Position numbers and translations under genes: made by a program | Part shown: positions 18,040 through 25,310 of the stretch, in pieces | Layout: each line of letters starts with the position of its first letter | How positions within the stretch are numbered: position 1 is the first letter of the stretch | NCBI GenBank assembly: GCA_023460935.1 | Contig: JAEWOI010000023.1 | Location: forward strand, 1-57,902 | Length of the DNA stretch: 57,902 bases | Source of the DNA: Actinomycetes bacterium | GTDB lineage: Bacteria > Actinomycetota > Actinomycetes > Propionibacteriales > Propionibacteriaceae | Direction of reading: 5' to 3' | The notes under the pieces: model-generated | Seen by the model: the letters and a program-made list of their open reading frames with translations, nothing else | What the model was told of the DNA's origin: nothing | Databases searched by the model: none

Positions 18040-18891
18040 ATGACCGCGACCAAGCTGGACGGCGTCGCCGTAGCGCGTTCGATCAAGGGTGAACTGGCGG
18101 TGAGGGTGGCCGCGCTGGCCGCCCGCGGCATCCGTCCCGGGCTGGGGACGGTGCTGGTGGGCGACGACCCGGGCAGCCGCTCGTACGTCGCCGGCAAACA
18201 CCGCGACTGCGCCGAGGTGGGCATCGAGTCGATTCGGGTGGACCTGCCGGCGGACGCCTCCGCTGCGCAGGTGGCCGAAGCGATCGCAGCGCTCAACGAG
18301 GACCCGGCGTGCACCGGCTACATCGTTCAGTTGCCGCTGCCGCGCCACCTGGACGACAACTGGGCGCTGGCCCTGATGGACCCGGACAAGGACGCCGACG
18401 GGCTGCACCCGGTGAACCTCGGCCGGCTCGTGCTCGGGATCCCCGGGGCGCTGCCCTGTACGCCGCGGGGGATCGTGGAACTGCTGCGCCGCCATGACGT
18501 CGCCCTGGACGGCGCAGAGGTGTGCATCGTCGGCCGCGGCACGACCGTGGGGCGGCCGCTGGGCCTGCTGCTGACCCGGCGCTCCGAGAACGCCACCGTC
18601 ACCCTCTGCCACACCGGCACCCGCGACCTCGCCGCCCACACCAGGGCCGCCGACATCGTTGTGGCCGCGGCCGGCTCGCCCGGCCTGGTCACCGCCGACC
18701 TGCTCAAGCCGGGGGCCGTTGTGCTCGACGTCGGCATCACCCGCACCTCGGCGGGCCTGGTGGGGGACGTTGCCGGCAGCGCCTGGGACGTGGCCTCACT
18801 GATCGCGCCGATGCCCGGCGGGGTGGGGCCGATGACCAGGGCGATGCTGCTGTCGAACGTGGTCGACCGCGCCGAGGACCTGGCGGCATGA
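18040..18891 (+). CDS. folD: Methylenetetrahydrofolate dehydrogenase/cyclohydrolase
   Basis: FolD, 283 aa, interconverts 5,10-methylene-THF, methenyl-THF and 10-formyl-THF, supplying the formyl donor for PurN and PurH. Signatures are SYVAGKHRDCAEVGI with catalytic K53, GYIVQLPLPRHLD, DADGLHPVNLGRL, and the NADP-binding GRGTTVGRPLGLLL. The C-terminus has MPGGVGPMTRAML. GAGGCAGG lies upstream of the ATG. Its TGA overlaps the next ATG. Co-transcription with purN-purH is expected. Confidence 0.97.
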   Translation: MTATKLDGVAVARSIKGELAVRVAALAARGIRPGLGTVLVGDDPGSRSYVAGKHRDCAEVGIESIRVDLPADASAAQVAEAIAALNEDPACTGYIVQLPLPRHLDDNWALALMDPDKDADGLHPVNLGRLVLGIPGALPCTPRGIVELLRRHDVALDGAEVCIVGRGTTVGRPLGLLLTRRSENATVTLCHTGTRDLAAHTRAADIVVAAAGSPGLVTADLLKPGAVVLDVGITRTSAGLVGDVAGSAWDVASLIAPMPGGVGPMTRAMLLSNVVDRAEDLAA

Positions 18892-19190
18892 CCACGCCGG
18901 CGGACGACCGTCCCCCGAAGAACTTCGCGCAGCAGGTGCTCGGCCAGTGGCCGCTGGCCATCGTGCTCACTGGGGTCGCGATCGGGCTGGGCATCGTGGC
19001 GCTCGGCCACTGGCGGGCCGGCAGCACGCTGATCGGGGCCGCCACCACCGTCGGCGGGGTGCTCCGGCTGCTGCCGCAGCAGCGGGTGGGACTGCTCGCC
19101 GTCCGCAACCGTCCGCTCGACTCGATCCTGCTGCTGGGCGTCGGCATCGGCGTGATCGTCCTGGCCTGGTGGATCCCGCCCAGCCGCTGA
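18888..19190 (+). CDS. DUF3017 domain-containing membrane protein
   Basis: Small membrane protein, 100 aa. The start is the ATG overlapping the folD stop; the longer open frame upstream lies inside folD. After a polar N-terminus there are about three hydrophobic segments (residues ~20-40, ~43-60 and ~78-95), the last ending VLAWWIPPSR. DUF3017 proteins directly downstream of folD are a common actinobacterial arrangement, often followed by mdh. Here mdh is ~11 kb away on the other strand. Function unknown. Confidence 0.88.
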   Translation: MTTPADDRPPKNFAQQVLGQWPLAIVLTGVAIGLGIVALGHWRAGSTLIGAATTVGGVLRLLPQQRVGLLAVRNRPLDSILLLGVGIGVIVLAWWIPPSR

Positions 19191-19229
19191 GCTTCGACCA
19201 CCCGTCCCGCCCCCCGGTGCGCGGCTCCG

Positions 19230-19315
19230 CCTCGCTACACCAACTCGTCTTCGCTACCCGTATACGGGTAGCGAGGGGCTACTACACGTAGCGAGGGCGG
19301 GTTGGCGTAGCGAAG
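19230..19315. repeat. Structured repeat: five 9-bp words phased at 19-20 bp (copy 1)
   Basis: The words CCTCGCTAC (19230), CTTCGCTAC (19249), GTAGCGAGG (19268), GTAGCGAGG (19288) and GTAGCGAAG (19307) are complementary forms of one motif, spaced 19, 19, 20 and 19 bp. The centre (CTACCCGTATACGGGTAG) is a perfect palindrome. A second copy is at 42300-42367. The element lies between the DUF3017 gene and a TetR gene, in a ~210-bp gap without coding capacity. Confidence 0.85.
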
Positions 19316-19342
19316 GGGCGAGAGTCAATGTGCCGCTGCGAG

Positions 19343-19371
19343 TTGCCTAGGGTGACGTCAGCCCCTACGCT
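19343..19371 (+). promoter_or_regulatory. Candidate promoter of the tetR operon
   Basis: TTGCCT (19343-19348) and TACGCT (19366-19371) are separated by 17 bp, an ideal spacing. The GTAAG-CA-CTTAC palindrome starts 5 bp downstream of the -10 box, so a bound repressor would block initiation. Confidence 0.5.
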
Positions 19372-19375
19372 GCAA

Positions 19376-19387
19376 GTAAGCACTTAC
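19376..19387. promoter_or_regulatory. Palindrome GTAAG-CA-CTTAC, probable TetR operator
   Basis: Five-base arms around a 2-nt centre lie just downstream of the -10 box and ahead of the CAGGAG ribosome binding site of the TetR gene. Autorepression is typical for the family. The palindrome is seen; the binding protein is inferred. Confidence 0.5.
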
Positions 19388-19401
19388 ATACAGGAGTTGG
19401 C

Positions 19402-20007
19402 ATGACGGACACCCAGGGACGCATCCTGGACGCGGCCGAGGAGCTGTTCGCCGTCCGCGGGTACCAGGGCACGACCACCCGGGCCATCGCCGAAGCAGCG
19501 GGTGTCAACGAGGTGACCGTGTTCCGCACCTTCGGGAACAAGCAGGGCATCCTGCGGGCCATCGGGGAGCGCTTCACCGGCTCCCAGGCAGCCGGCGTCG
19601 CCGGCGAACTGGACGAGCACGACGTCCGGGCGGCGCTGCTCGAACTGGCCCGGCGTGAGGTGGCCGGCGGGCTGGCGCACGGGGCTCTGGTGACCAGGCT
19701 CGCCTTCGATGCGACATCGATCCCTGAGGTCGCCGAAGTGTTCGCCGGCGGTCCCCAGGCCAATCTCGCCGCACTCGCCGAGTTCGTCACCCGGGCCCAG
19801 CGGGCGGGTGAGCTGCGGAGCGACGTTCCGGCGCCGGTGATAGCGGAGGCGTTCTTCGCGCTCACCTCCAGCTTCGTGATCACCCGGACGGTGCTCGGTG
19901 GCGGCGTCGAAGCGCCCGAAGACCTGGAAGCCATCGTGAGGAGCCTTTTCGAGTTGTTCTGGTGCGGAGCCGCACCAGCAGGAGCAAGGCAGGAGAAGAA
20001 GAAGTGA
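19402..20007 (+). CDS. TetR/AcrR family transcriptional regulator
   Basis: TetR-type regulator, 201 aa. The N-terminal HTH is clear: RILDAAEELFAVRGYQGTTTRAIAEAAGVNEVTVFRTFGNKQGIL is continuous from residue ~7 to ~51 and is only summarised here. The C-terminal ligand domain is not diagnostic. CAGGAG lies upstream of the ATG. The stop overlaps the GTG of the membrane protein gene (GTGA), so the two form an operon. It most likely represses itself and the membrane protein through the palindrome at 19376. The ligand is unknown. Confidence 0.92.
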   Translation: MTDTQGRILDAAEELFAVRGYQGTTTRAIAEAAGVNEVTVFRTFGNKQGILRAIGERFTGSQAAGVAGELDEHDVRAALLELARREVAGGLAHGALVTRLAFDATSIPEVAEVFAGGPQANLAALAEFVTRAQRAGELRSDVPAPVIAEAFFALTSSFVITRTVLGGGVEAPEDLEAIVRSLFELFWCGAAPAGARQEKKK

Positions 20008-20909
20008 CCAGCACAACCGCCGACCGGCTCCTCGCCGGTCATTGCGCCCTCGTCGCGGCGCTCGCCGGCGCCGCGGCGGCGATCGGCATCACCCAGCGGG
20101 GCAGTGGTGCCACCGCGGAAGCGACCAGCATCCTCGGCGAGCGGTTCACCTACGTCACCGACGGGGTGTACGCCAACAACGCGCTGCGGGTGGTGGCGGA
20201 AGGGATCGGCTGGGATGCGCTCACGCTGTGCTTCGCTGCGCCGGCGATGCTGGTGGCGGCCGGGTTCGTCGCCAGGGGTTCGCTGCGGAGTCGCCTGGCC
20301 GCCCTCGGGCTGTTCGGGTACTTCGCCTACCAGTACCTGATGTACGCGATGTTCTGGGCGCTCGGCCCGCTGTTCCCGCTGTTCGTCGCGATCTACCCGC
20401 TGGCCCTGTTGGGCATCGCCTGGGTGGCGAGCACCGTCGACCTGGCCGGCCTGGCTCGCCGGGTCGGGACCGGCTTCCCGCGGCGGACGCTGGCCGGCTT
20501 CGCCCTGGTCATGTCGCTGTTGCTGTTCGCCATGTGGGTGCCCCGGATCTCCGCCGGCCTGGCCGGCGACCCGGCCGGTGCCAACCTGCTCGGCACGCCG
20601 ACCCTGACCGTGCAGGCACTGGACCTGGGGTTGGTCGTGCCGCTCTCGCTCGCCACCGCGGTGCTGGTGTTGCGGCGCCACCGGCTCGGCTACCTCCTCG
20701 GCGCGCTGTTCGCCGGCAAGGCCGTGACGATGGCCGGGGCGATCGTGGCGATGCTGGTCTCGGCCTGGTTCGTCGAGGGCCGGCTCGACGTGGTGCCGTT
20801 CCTGATCTTCGGCGGCGCCGCCGCCTTCGCGGGCTACCTGGCCGCCAGGGTGCTGGCCGCCTGCCCGGACCGGCTGGGGGCCGAGGTGCGGGTTCCCGTC
20901 CCCGCGTGA
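20004..20909 (+). CDS. Polytopic membrane protein of unknown function
   Basis: Integral membrane protein, 301 aa, from a GTG that overlaps the TetR stop and has AGGAGAAG upstream. About eight hydrophobic helices are seen; there is a longer loop after the first helix (~residues 35-60) and no transporter signature I recognise. The coupling to a TetR gene suggests that the regulator's ligand is handled in the membrane. The downstream gene is convergent with only 21 bp between, and no hairpin is visible there. Confidence 0.8.
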   Translation: MTSTTADRLLAGHCALVAALAGAAAAIGITQRGSGATAEATSILGERFTYVTDGVYANNALRVVAEGIGWDALTLCFAAPAMLVAAGFVARGSLRSRLAALGLFGYFAYQYLMYAMFWALGPLFPLFVAIYPLALLGIAWVASTVDLAGLARRVGTGFPRRTLAGFALVMSLLLFAMWVPRISAGLAGDPAGANLLGTPTLTVQALDLGLVVPLSLATAVLVLRRHRLGYLLGALFAGKAVTMAGAIVAMLVSAWFVEGRLDVVPFLIFGGAAAFAGYLAARVLAACPDRLGAEVRVPVPA

Positions 20910-20930
20910 CGCCCGATCAGGGCAGCTGGG

Positions 20931-22649
20931 TCAGCGGAAGTCGCGCTCGAGGAACTGGCCTTCGCCGACCTGCCTGGCGACACGGGTCGCCTCGCGCTCG
21001 CGGAGCTCGACCCGGCGGATCTTGCCGGAGATGGTCTTGGGCAGCTCGGTGACGAACTCGACGATCCGTACCCGCTGGTAGCCGGAGAGCCGCTCCCTGG
21101 CGTGGGCGAAGATCGCCCGGGCGGCTTCCTGCTGCCGGGCGGTCGCGTCCTGAACGAGGCAGATGAAAGCCTTCGGCACCGCCGCCCGCACCGGGTCGGG
21201 GCTCGGCACGATCGCCACCTCGGTGACGTAGGGGTGCTCCAGCAGGATCGACTCCAGCTCGAACGGGGAGATCTTGTAGTCCGAGGCCTTGAACACGTCG
21301 TCGGCCCGGCCGACATAGGTGAGGTAGCCGTCGGCGTCGGCGGAGGCGATGTCGCCGGTGTGGTAGAAGCCGTCGCGGCAGGCCTCCGCGGTCATCGCCG
21401 GGTCGTTGTGGTAGCCGGCCATCAGCCCGAGGATCGGCTTGCCCAGGTCGAGGCAGATCTCACCTTCGGCCGGACTCGGCTCACCGGTGGCTGGGTCGAG
21501 CAGCACGACCGGGTAGCCGGGCATCGGGCGTCCCATCGAGCCGTCCTTCACCAACTGGCCCGGGGAGTTGCCGATGCAGCAGGTCATCTCGGTCTGCCCG
21601 AAGCCGTCCCGGATCGTCCCTCCCCAAGCCTTGCGAACCTGGCTGATCACCTCTGGGTTCAGCGGCTCGCCCGCGCCCAGCAGCTCGCGCGGGGGCCGCG
21701 ACAACTGGCTGAGATCGGCCTGGATCAGCATCCGCCACACCGTGGGCGGGGCGCAGAAGGTGGTCACCTGGTGCGCGTCCATCACCTTCATCAGCGTGCT
21801 GGCATCGAAACGGTCGTAGTTGAACACGAACACGGTCGCCTGGGCGAGGAACGGGGAGAAGAAGTTGCTCCACGCATGCTTGCCCCAGCCGGGGGAGGAG
21901 ATGTTCAGGTGCACGTCGCCCGGCCGCACGCCGAGCCACCACATCGTCGACAGGTGGCCCACGGGGTAGGAGACGTGGGTGTGGGCGACCAGCTTTGGCC
22001 GCGACGTCGTCCCGGAGGTGAAGTACAGCAGGCTCAGGTCGGAGGCGTTGGTCGGGACGCTGGGCAGGTAGGCGGCCGGCGCGTTGGCGGAGTCGGCGAA
22101 GTCCAGCCACCCGGCCGGCACCTGGTCGCCGACGCCGATGCGCAGCACCGAGCGCTGCAGCCCGTCCAGGCGGGCGCGCAGGCCGGTGGGTGCGGCCACC
22201 GCCCGGGCTCGCCCGTGCTCCACCCGGTAGGCCAGGTCGGGAGCGGACAGCAGGGTGGAGGTGGGGATCGCCACCGCGCGGATCTTCAGCAGCCCGAGCA
22301 GCAGTTCCCACAACTCGATCGTGTTGTTCAGCATCACGATCACGTGGTCGCCCGGCTTCACGCCGTTGGCGCGCAGCCAGCGGGCAACCTGGTCGGAGCG
22401 TCTGGAGAGCTCGCCGTAGGTCCAGGAGCGGGCCGACAGGTCTGCCGAGACGATGGTCACCGCCGGCCGGTCGGGATGCTCACCCGCGACGACGTCGAAC
22501 CACTCGGTGGCGAAGTTGAACTCGGTGAGCTCGGGCCACTCGAAGCCGGCGACGGCGCCGGCGTAGTCGGTGCCGTGCTCGAGCAGGAAGTCGCGCGCCT
22601 CGCGGACGGCGAGGGTGGCTGGGGTGGCCGGACGGCCGATCGTGGCCAT
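20931..22649 (-). CDS. Acyl-CoA synthetase, AMP-binding (medium-chain/ACSM-like)
   Basis: Adenylate-forming enzyme, 572 aa, that activates a carboxylic acid to acyl-CoA via an acyl-AMP. The P-loop-like motif is LLYFTSGTTSRPKLVAHTH. Others are GWGKHAWSNFFSPF, RDGFGQTEMTC, YHTGDIASADADGYLTYVGR and, in the C-terminal lid, the catalytic Lys region LPKTISGKIRR. Overall layout is closest to medium-chain or acetoacetyl-type synthetases rather than acetyl-CoA synthetase; substrate cannot be fixed. It starts ATG on the minus strand after a weak AAAGTGA site and stands alone. Confidence 0.9.
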   Translation of the reverse strand: MATIGRPATPATLAVREARDFLLEHGTDYAGAVAGFEWPELTEFNFATEWFDVVAGEHPDRPAVTIVSADLSARSWTYGELSRRSDQVARWLRANGVKPGDHVIVMLNNTIELWELLLGLLKIRAVAIPTSTLLSAPDLAYRVEHGRARAVAAPTGLRARLDGLQRSVLRIGVGDQVPAGWLDFADSANAPAAYLPSVPTNASDLSLLYFTSGTTSRPKLVAHTHVSYPVGHLSTMWWLGVRPGDVHLNISSPGWGKHAWSNFFSPFLAQATVFVFNYDRFDASTLMKVMDAHQVTTFCAPPTVWRMLIQADLSQLSRPPRELLGAGEPLNPEVISQVRKAWGGTIRDGFGQTEMTCCIGNSPGQLVKDGSMGRPMPGYPVVLLDPATGEPSPAEGEICLDLGKPILGLMAGYHNDPAMTAEACRDGFYHTGDIASADADGYLTYVGRADDVFKASDYKISPFELESILLEHPYVTEVAIVPSPDPVRAAVPKAFICLVQDATARQQEAARAIFAHARERLSGYQRVRIVEFVTELPKTISGKIRRVELREREATRVARQVGEGQFLERDFR

Positions 22650-22748
22650 GGTGGATCACTTTCGCTGGGAACCAGTTGCGACCAGCCTAATCTCCTACGG
22701 CTACGGAACCGTAACTTCCGGCGATGCCGAGACGACCCTGCACGGCAG

Positions 22749-22778
22749 ATCGGGCCGGCCCGGGCGGGCCGGCCCGAT
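22749..22778 (-). terminator. Hairpin downstream of the smaller S8 peptidase gene
   Basis: Perfect 13-bp arms (22749-22761 and 22766-22778) with a 4-nt loop lie 14 nt beyond the peptidase stop on the minus strand. No T run follows. Confidence 0.65.
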
Positions 22779-22791
22779 TGGGTTCGCCTGG

Positions 22792-25155
22792 CTAGGGCGC
22801 CGGTCGGTCGATGGTGAACGCCGGGCTGACGAAGGTCTCCCAGTGGCTGCTGGTCGTGGTCTTGCCCAGCGGCTTGAGCGCCCGGATCTCCAGGACGTAG
22901 TCCCCGTCGGGCACGGTGAGGCCGGCTGAGGTCTGGGAGCTGAACGGGATCTTCCCGTCGAAGGGCACGTAGAGGTAGGCGTTGTCGCGCCCCATGTTCC
23001 CGGTGCGGAGGAACGTCTTGCGGCCGCTGAACACCTCGGCGCCCTTCTTTCCGTCCGGGGTGGCCTTGTACACGTTGAAGTACAGGTCGCTGACCGGGTA
23101 GTCGAGATGGAAGAGCAGATGGGGCGTGCTCTCCGCGTCCGAAAGCGTGAAGGTCTGCTTCCCGGACGATGCATACAGCGGCGTGAAGATCGGGTCACCG
23201 TCCTCACTCAGGCCGTCGTAAGCGGCCAGCGCCGGTAGGTCCAGGGCGACCTCCAGTGCGGTTCCAGCGTCGTTCACATCCCAAAGGTCCTGGAGCACCT
23301 TGACCTTCTGGTAGTCGCCGTACATGCCGGCGAACGGCACGACCAGTGACTTGGTGTTGTCGGACTTGGTCAGCTTCACCCAGCCGCCGTAGATCCAGCC
23401 GGTGCGCAGCGAGGGCTGCCGCAGGTAGACCGACACGGTGGCGGTCTTGCCGGCCTTCACCGTCACGGTGCTCGAAGAGAACTTCGAAGCCACCTTCCTG
23501 GTGTCGAAGTCGAACCAGTAGGTCGTCGGTGCAGCGCCGATGTTCACGGCGTTGACCACGCTCAGCTTGTACTTCTCGGTGCTCTTGCTCGCGTTGGTGA
23601 GCTTGAGCGTGGTCTTGTAGTAGCTGCTGCGGTTCTCGCCCAGCGAGATCTTGCCCGGGGTGACGGTGGTGCCGGCGGTGGCCGCCTGGATCGCCTTGTC
23701 GACCCGGACCAGCCCCGCGCCCTGGCGGATCGTGGGCTCATAGCGTCCATCGATGATGATGCCGAGATTGGGGTCGAAGAGCTTCTTGACGGGCTCAGCC
23801 GTGTTCTGCAGCGCGGCCCGAACGGCAGTCACGTTGCCCTTCAGGGTGGGCTTGGCCTGGAGCAGCAGCGCCACCGCGCCCGCAACATGCGGGGCGGCCA
23901 TCGAGGTGCCGGACTCGTTGCGGTAGCCGTCCTTCTCGAGCGGGTAGGTCGACCAGATGTTGCCGCCGGGGGCCGACACGTCGGGGTTGAGCGTCAGGTC
24001 GGCGGCCATGCCGTAGGAGCTGAAGTAGGAGATCGCGCCGCTGAACGGGTTCGGGGTGCCCGCCGGGGACAGGTTGGTGTTCTCGACGGAGGCGACCGAG
24101 ATCACGGTCTTGCCGACGGCCGGGGCCCCGCTGGAGAACAGGCCGCCCGCGTAGCCCTCGTTGCCCACAGAGGCCACCACGAGGGTGCCGGCCGCGGTCA
24201 GGGCGTCGGCGGCTGCCGCTGTCGGGTAGCCGGGCCAGGTCATGTACGCGTCACCGAGGGACATGTTCACGACGTCCATCCGGTCGGCCGCCGCGAGGTC
24301 CATCGCGGCCAGGATCACCTCGGTGTCGGTGGAGCCCTCGCAGCCGAAGACCCGGTACGCGCCCAGGGTCGCCTCTGGCGCGACGCCCCGAGCGCCGCCC
24401 TGCGCCGGGTCGCCGTCGGCGCCGACAATCCCGGCCACATGGGTGCCGTGGCCGTTGCAGTCGTCCGGCTTCGCGTCCGGCTGGGGGGTGGACGAGGGAA
24501 CGTCCGCGTCGTAGTCGTCGCCGACCAGGTCGTAGCCGAACTGCACCCGCGCGTTGGGGAAGTCAGCGTCCTCGTTGTTCACGCCGGTTCCGCCGAGGTC
24601 GGGGTGGTTGTAGTCGATGCCGGTGTCGATCACGCCCACCTTGATGCCCTGGCCGTCGTGGCCGGCAGCCTGGGCGGTGTCGGCCCCGATCATCGGCAGG
24701 GAGTACGCCAGTTGGGGGCGGGCTTTCAGCTGTGGTGGCTGGATGGTGTAGACCGGGAAGACCGCGGTCACGCCGGCCAGCGAACGGAGCTTGTCGACCT
24801 GCGCCTTGCTGCCCTTGACCGAGAAGCCGTTCCACACGCGGGTGTAGCTGTGCAGGACCGACACCTCGATCCCGGCGCTGGTCGCAGCGTTCCGGATGCC
24901 GGCCTGACGGCTCGTGGCGGCCGTGCGGCTGCCGCCGCGAAGGGCCGGCTGCCCCGAAACCTGCACCAGCCACTTGGTGGGCAGCGCTCTGGCCGGCTTG
25001 GGGTCGCCCGCCCGCCGACCGCTGAGGTCACGACCGTCCGGGTCGACCGGGTTCGCCGAGGCCGGCACGGTCAGGCCTCCAGCCAACAGCGCGGTGATGG
25101 CGGCGCCGGCGGCCACGCCGAGCAGCGTCCTGGAAGTGCGGGGGTTGGCGCGCAC
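22792..25155 (-). CDS. Secreted S8 family serine peptidase (subtilase)
   Basis: Subtilisin-like protease, 787 aa. A GTG start with CCAGGAGGG just upstream leads into a signal peptide (hydrophobic residues ~10-30, ASANP cleavage region). An I9-like propeptide covers ~60-140. The catalytic domain has D177 in VIDTGIDYNHPD, H239 in NGHGTHVAGI and S418 in GTSMAAPHVAG, so the triad is complete. Residues ~490-787 form beta-rich domains like those of C5a-peptidase-type subtilases, with PFAGMYGDYQKVKVL and HLDYPVSDLYFNV. It is a tandem paralogue of the next gene. No LPXTG or membrane anchor is seen, so it is probably released. Confidence 0.93.
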   Translation of the reverse strand: MRANPRTSRTLLGVAAGAAITALLAGGLTVPASANPVDPDGRDLSGRRAGDPKPARALPTKWLVQVSGQPALRGGSRTAATSRQAGIRNAATSAGIEVSVLHSYTRVWNGFSVKGSKAQVDKLRSLAGVTAVFPVYTIQPPQLKARPQLAYSLPMIGADTAQAAGHDGQGIKVGVIDTGIDYNHPDLGGTGVNNEDADFPNARVQFGYDLVGDDYDADVPSSTPQPDAKPDDCNGHGTHVAGIVGADGDPAQGGARGVAPEATLGAYRVFGCEGSTDTEVILAAMDLAAADRMDVVNMSLGDAYMTWPGYPTAAAADALTAAGTLVVASVGNEGYAGGLFSSGAPAVGKTVISVASVENTNLSPAGTPNPFSGAISYFSSYGMAADLTLNPDVSAPGGNIWSTYPLEKDGYRNESGTSMAAPHVAGAVALLLQAKPTLKGNVTAVRAALQNTAEPVKKLFDPNLGIIIDGRYEPTIRQGAGLVRVDKAIQAATAGTTVTPGKISLGENRSSYYKTTLKLTNASKSTEKYKLSVVNAVNIGAAPTTYWFDFDTRKVASKFSSSTVTVKAGKTATVSVYLRQPSLRTGWIYGGWVKLTKSDNTKSLVVPFAGMYGDYQKVKVLQDLWDVNDAGTALEVALDLPALAAYDGLSEDGDPIFTPLYASSGKQTFTLSDAESTPHLLFHLDYPVSDLYFNVYKATPDGKKGAEVFSGRKTFLRTGNMGRDNAYLYVPFDGKIPFSSQTSAGLTVPDGDYVLEIRALKPLGKTTTSSHWETFVSPAFTIDRPAP

Positions 25156-25310
25156 GGGCCCTCCTGGAATGGTGACGGACCGATCGGTTGGTGTCCGCTC
25201 CGGGGAGAGAGCTCGACGAGCCGCACTCTATCGGCTGGCAGGGCTCCGCGCGGGGCGGTCATGAAGGTCCCAGTGAGCTGCCAGCGCTGCCACCGGCCAG
25301 GGGCTCGGGC

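Noticed and set aside
19230..19315. CRISPR array
   Set aside because: The words are only 9 bp, alternate in orientation and have ~10-bp spacers; there are no cas genes in the window.
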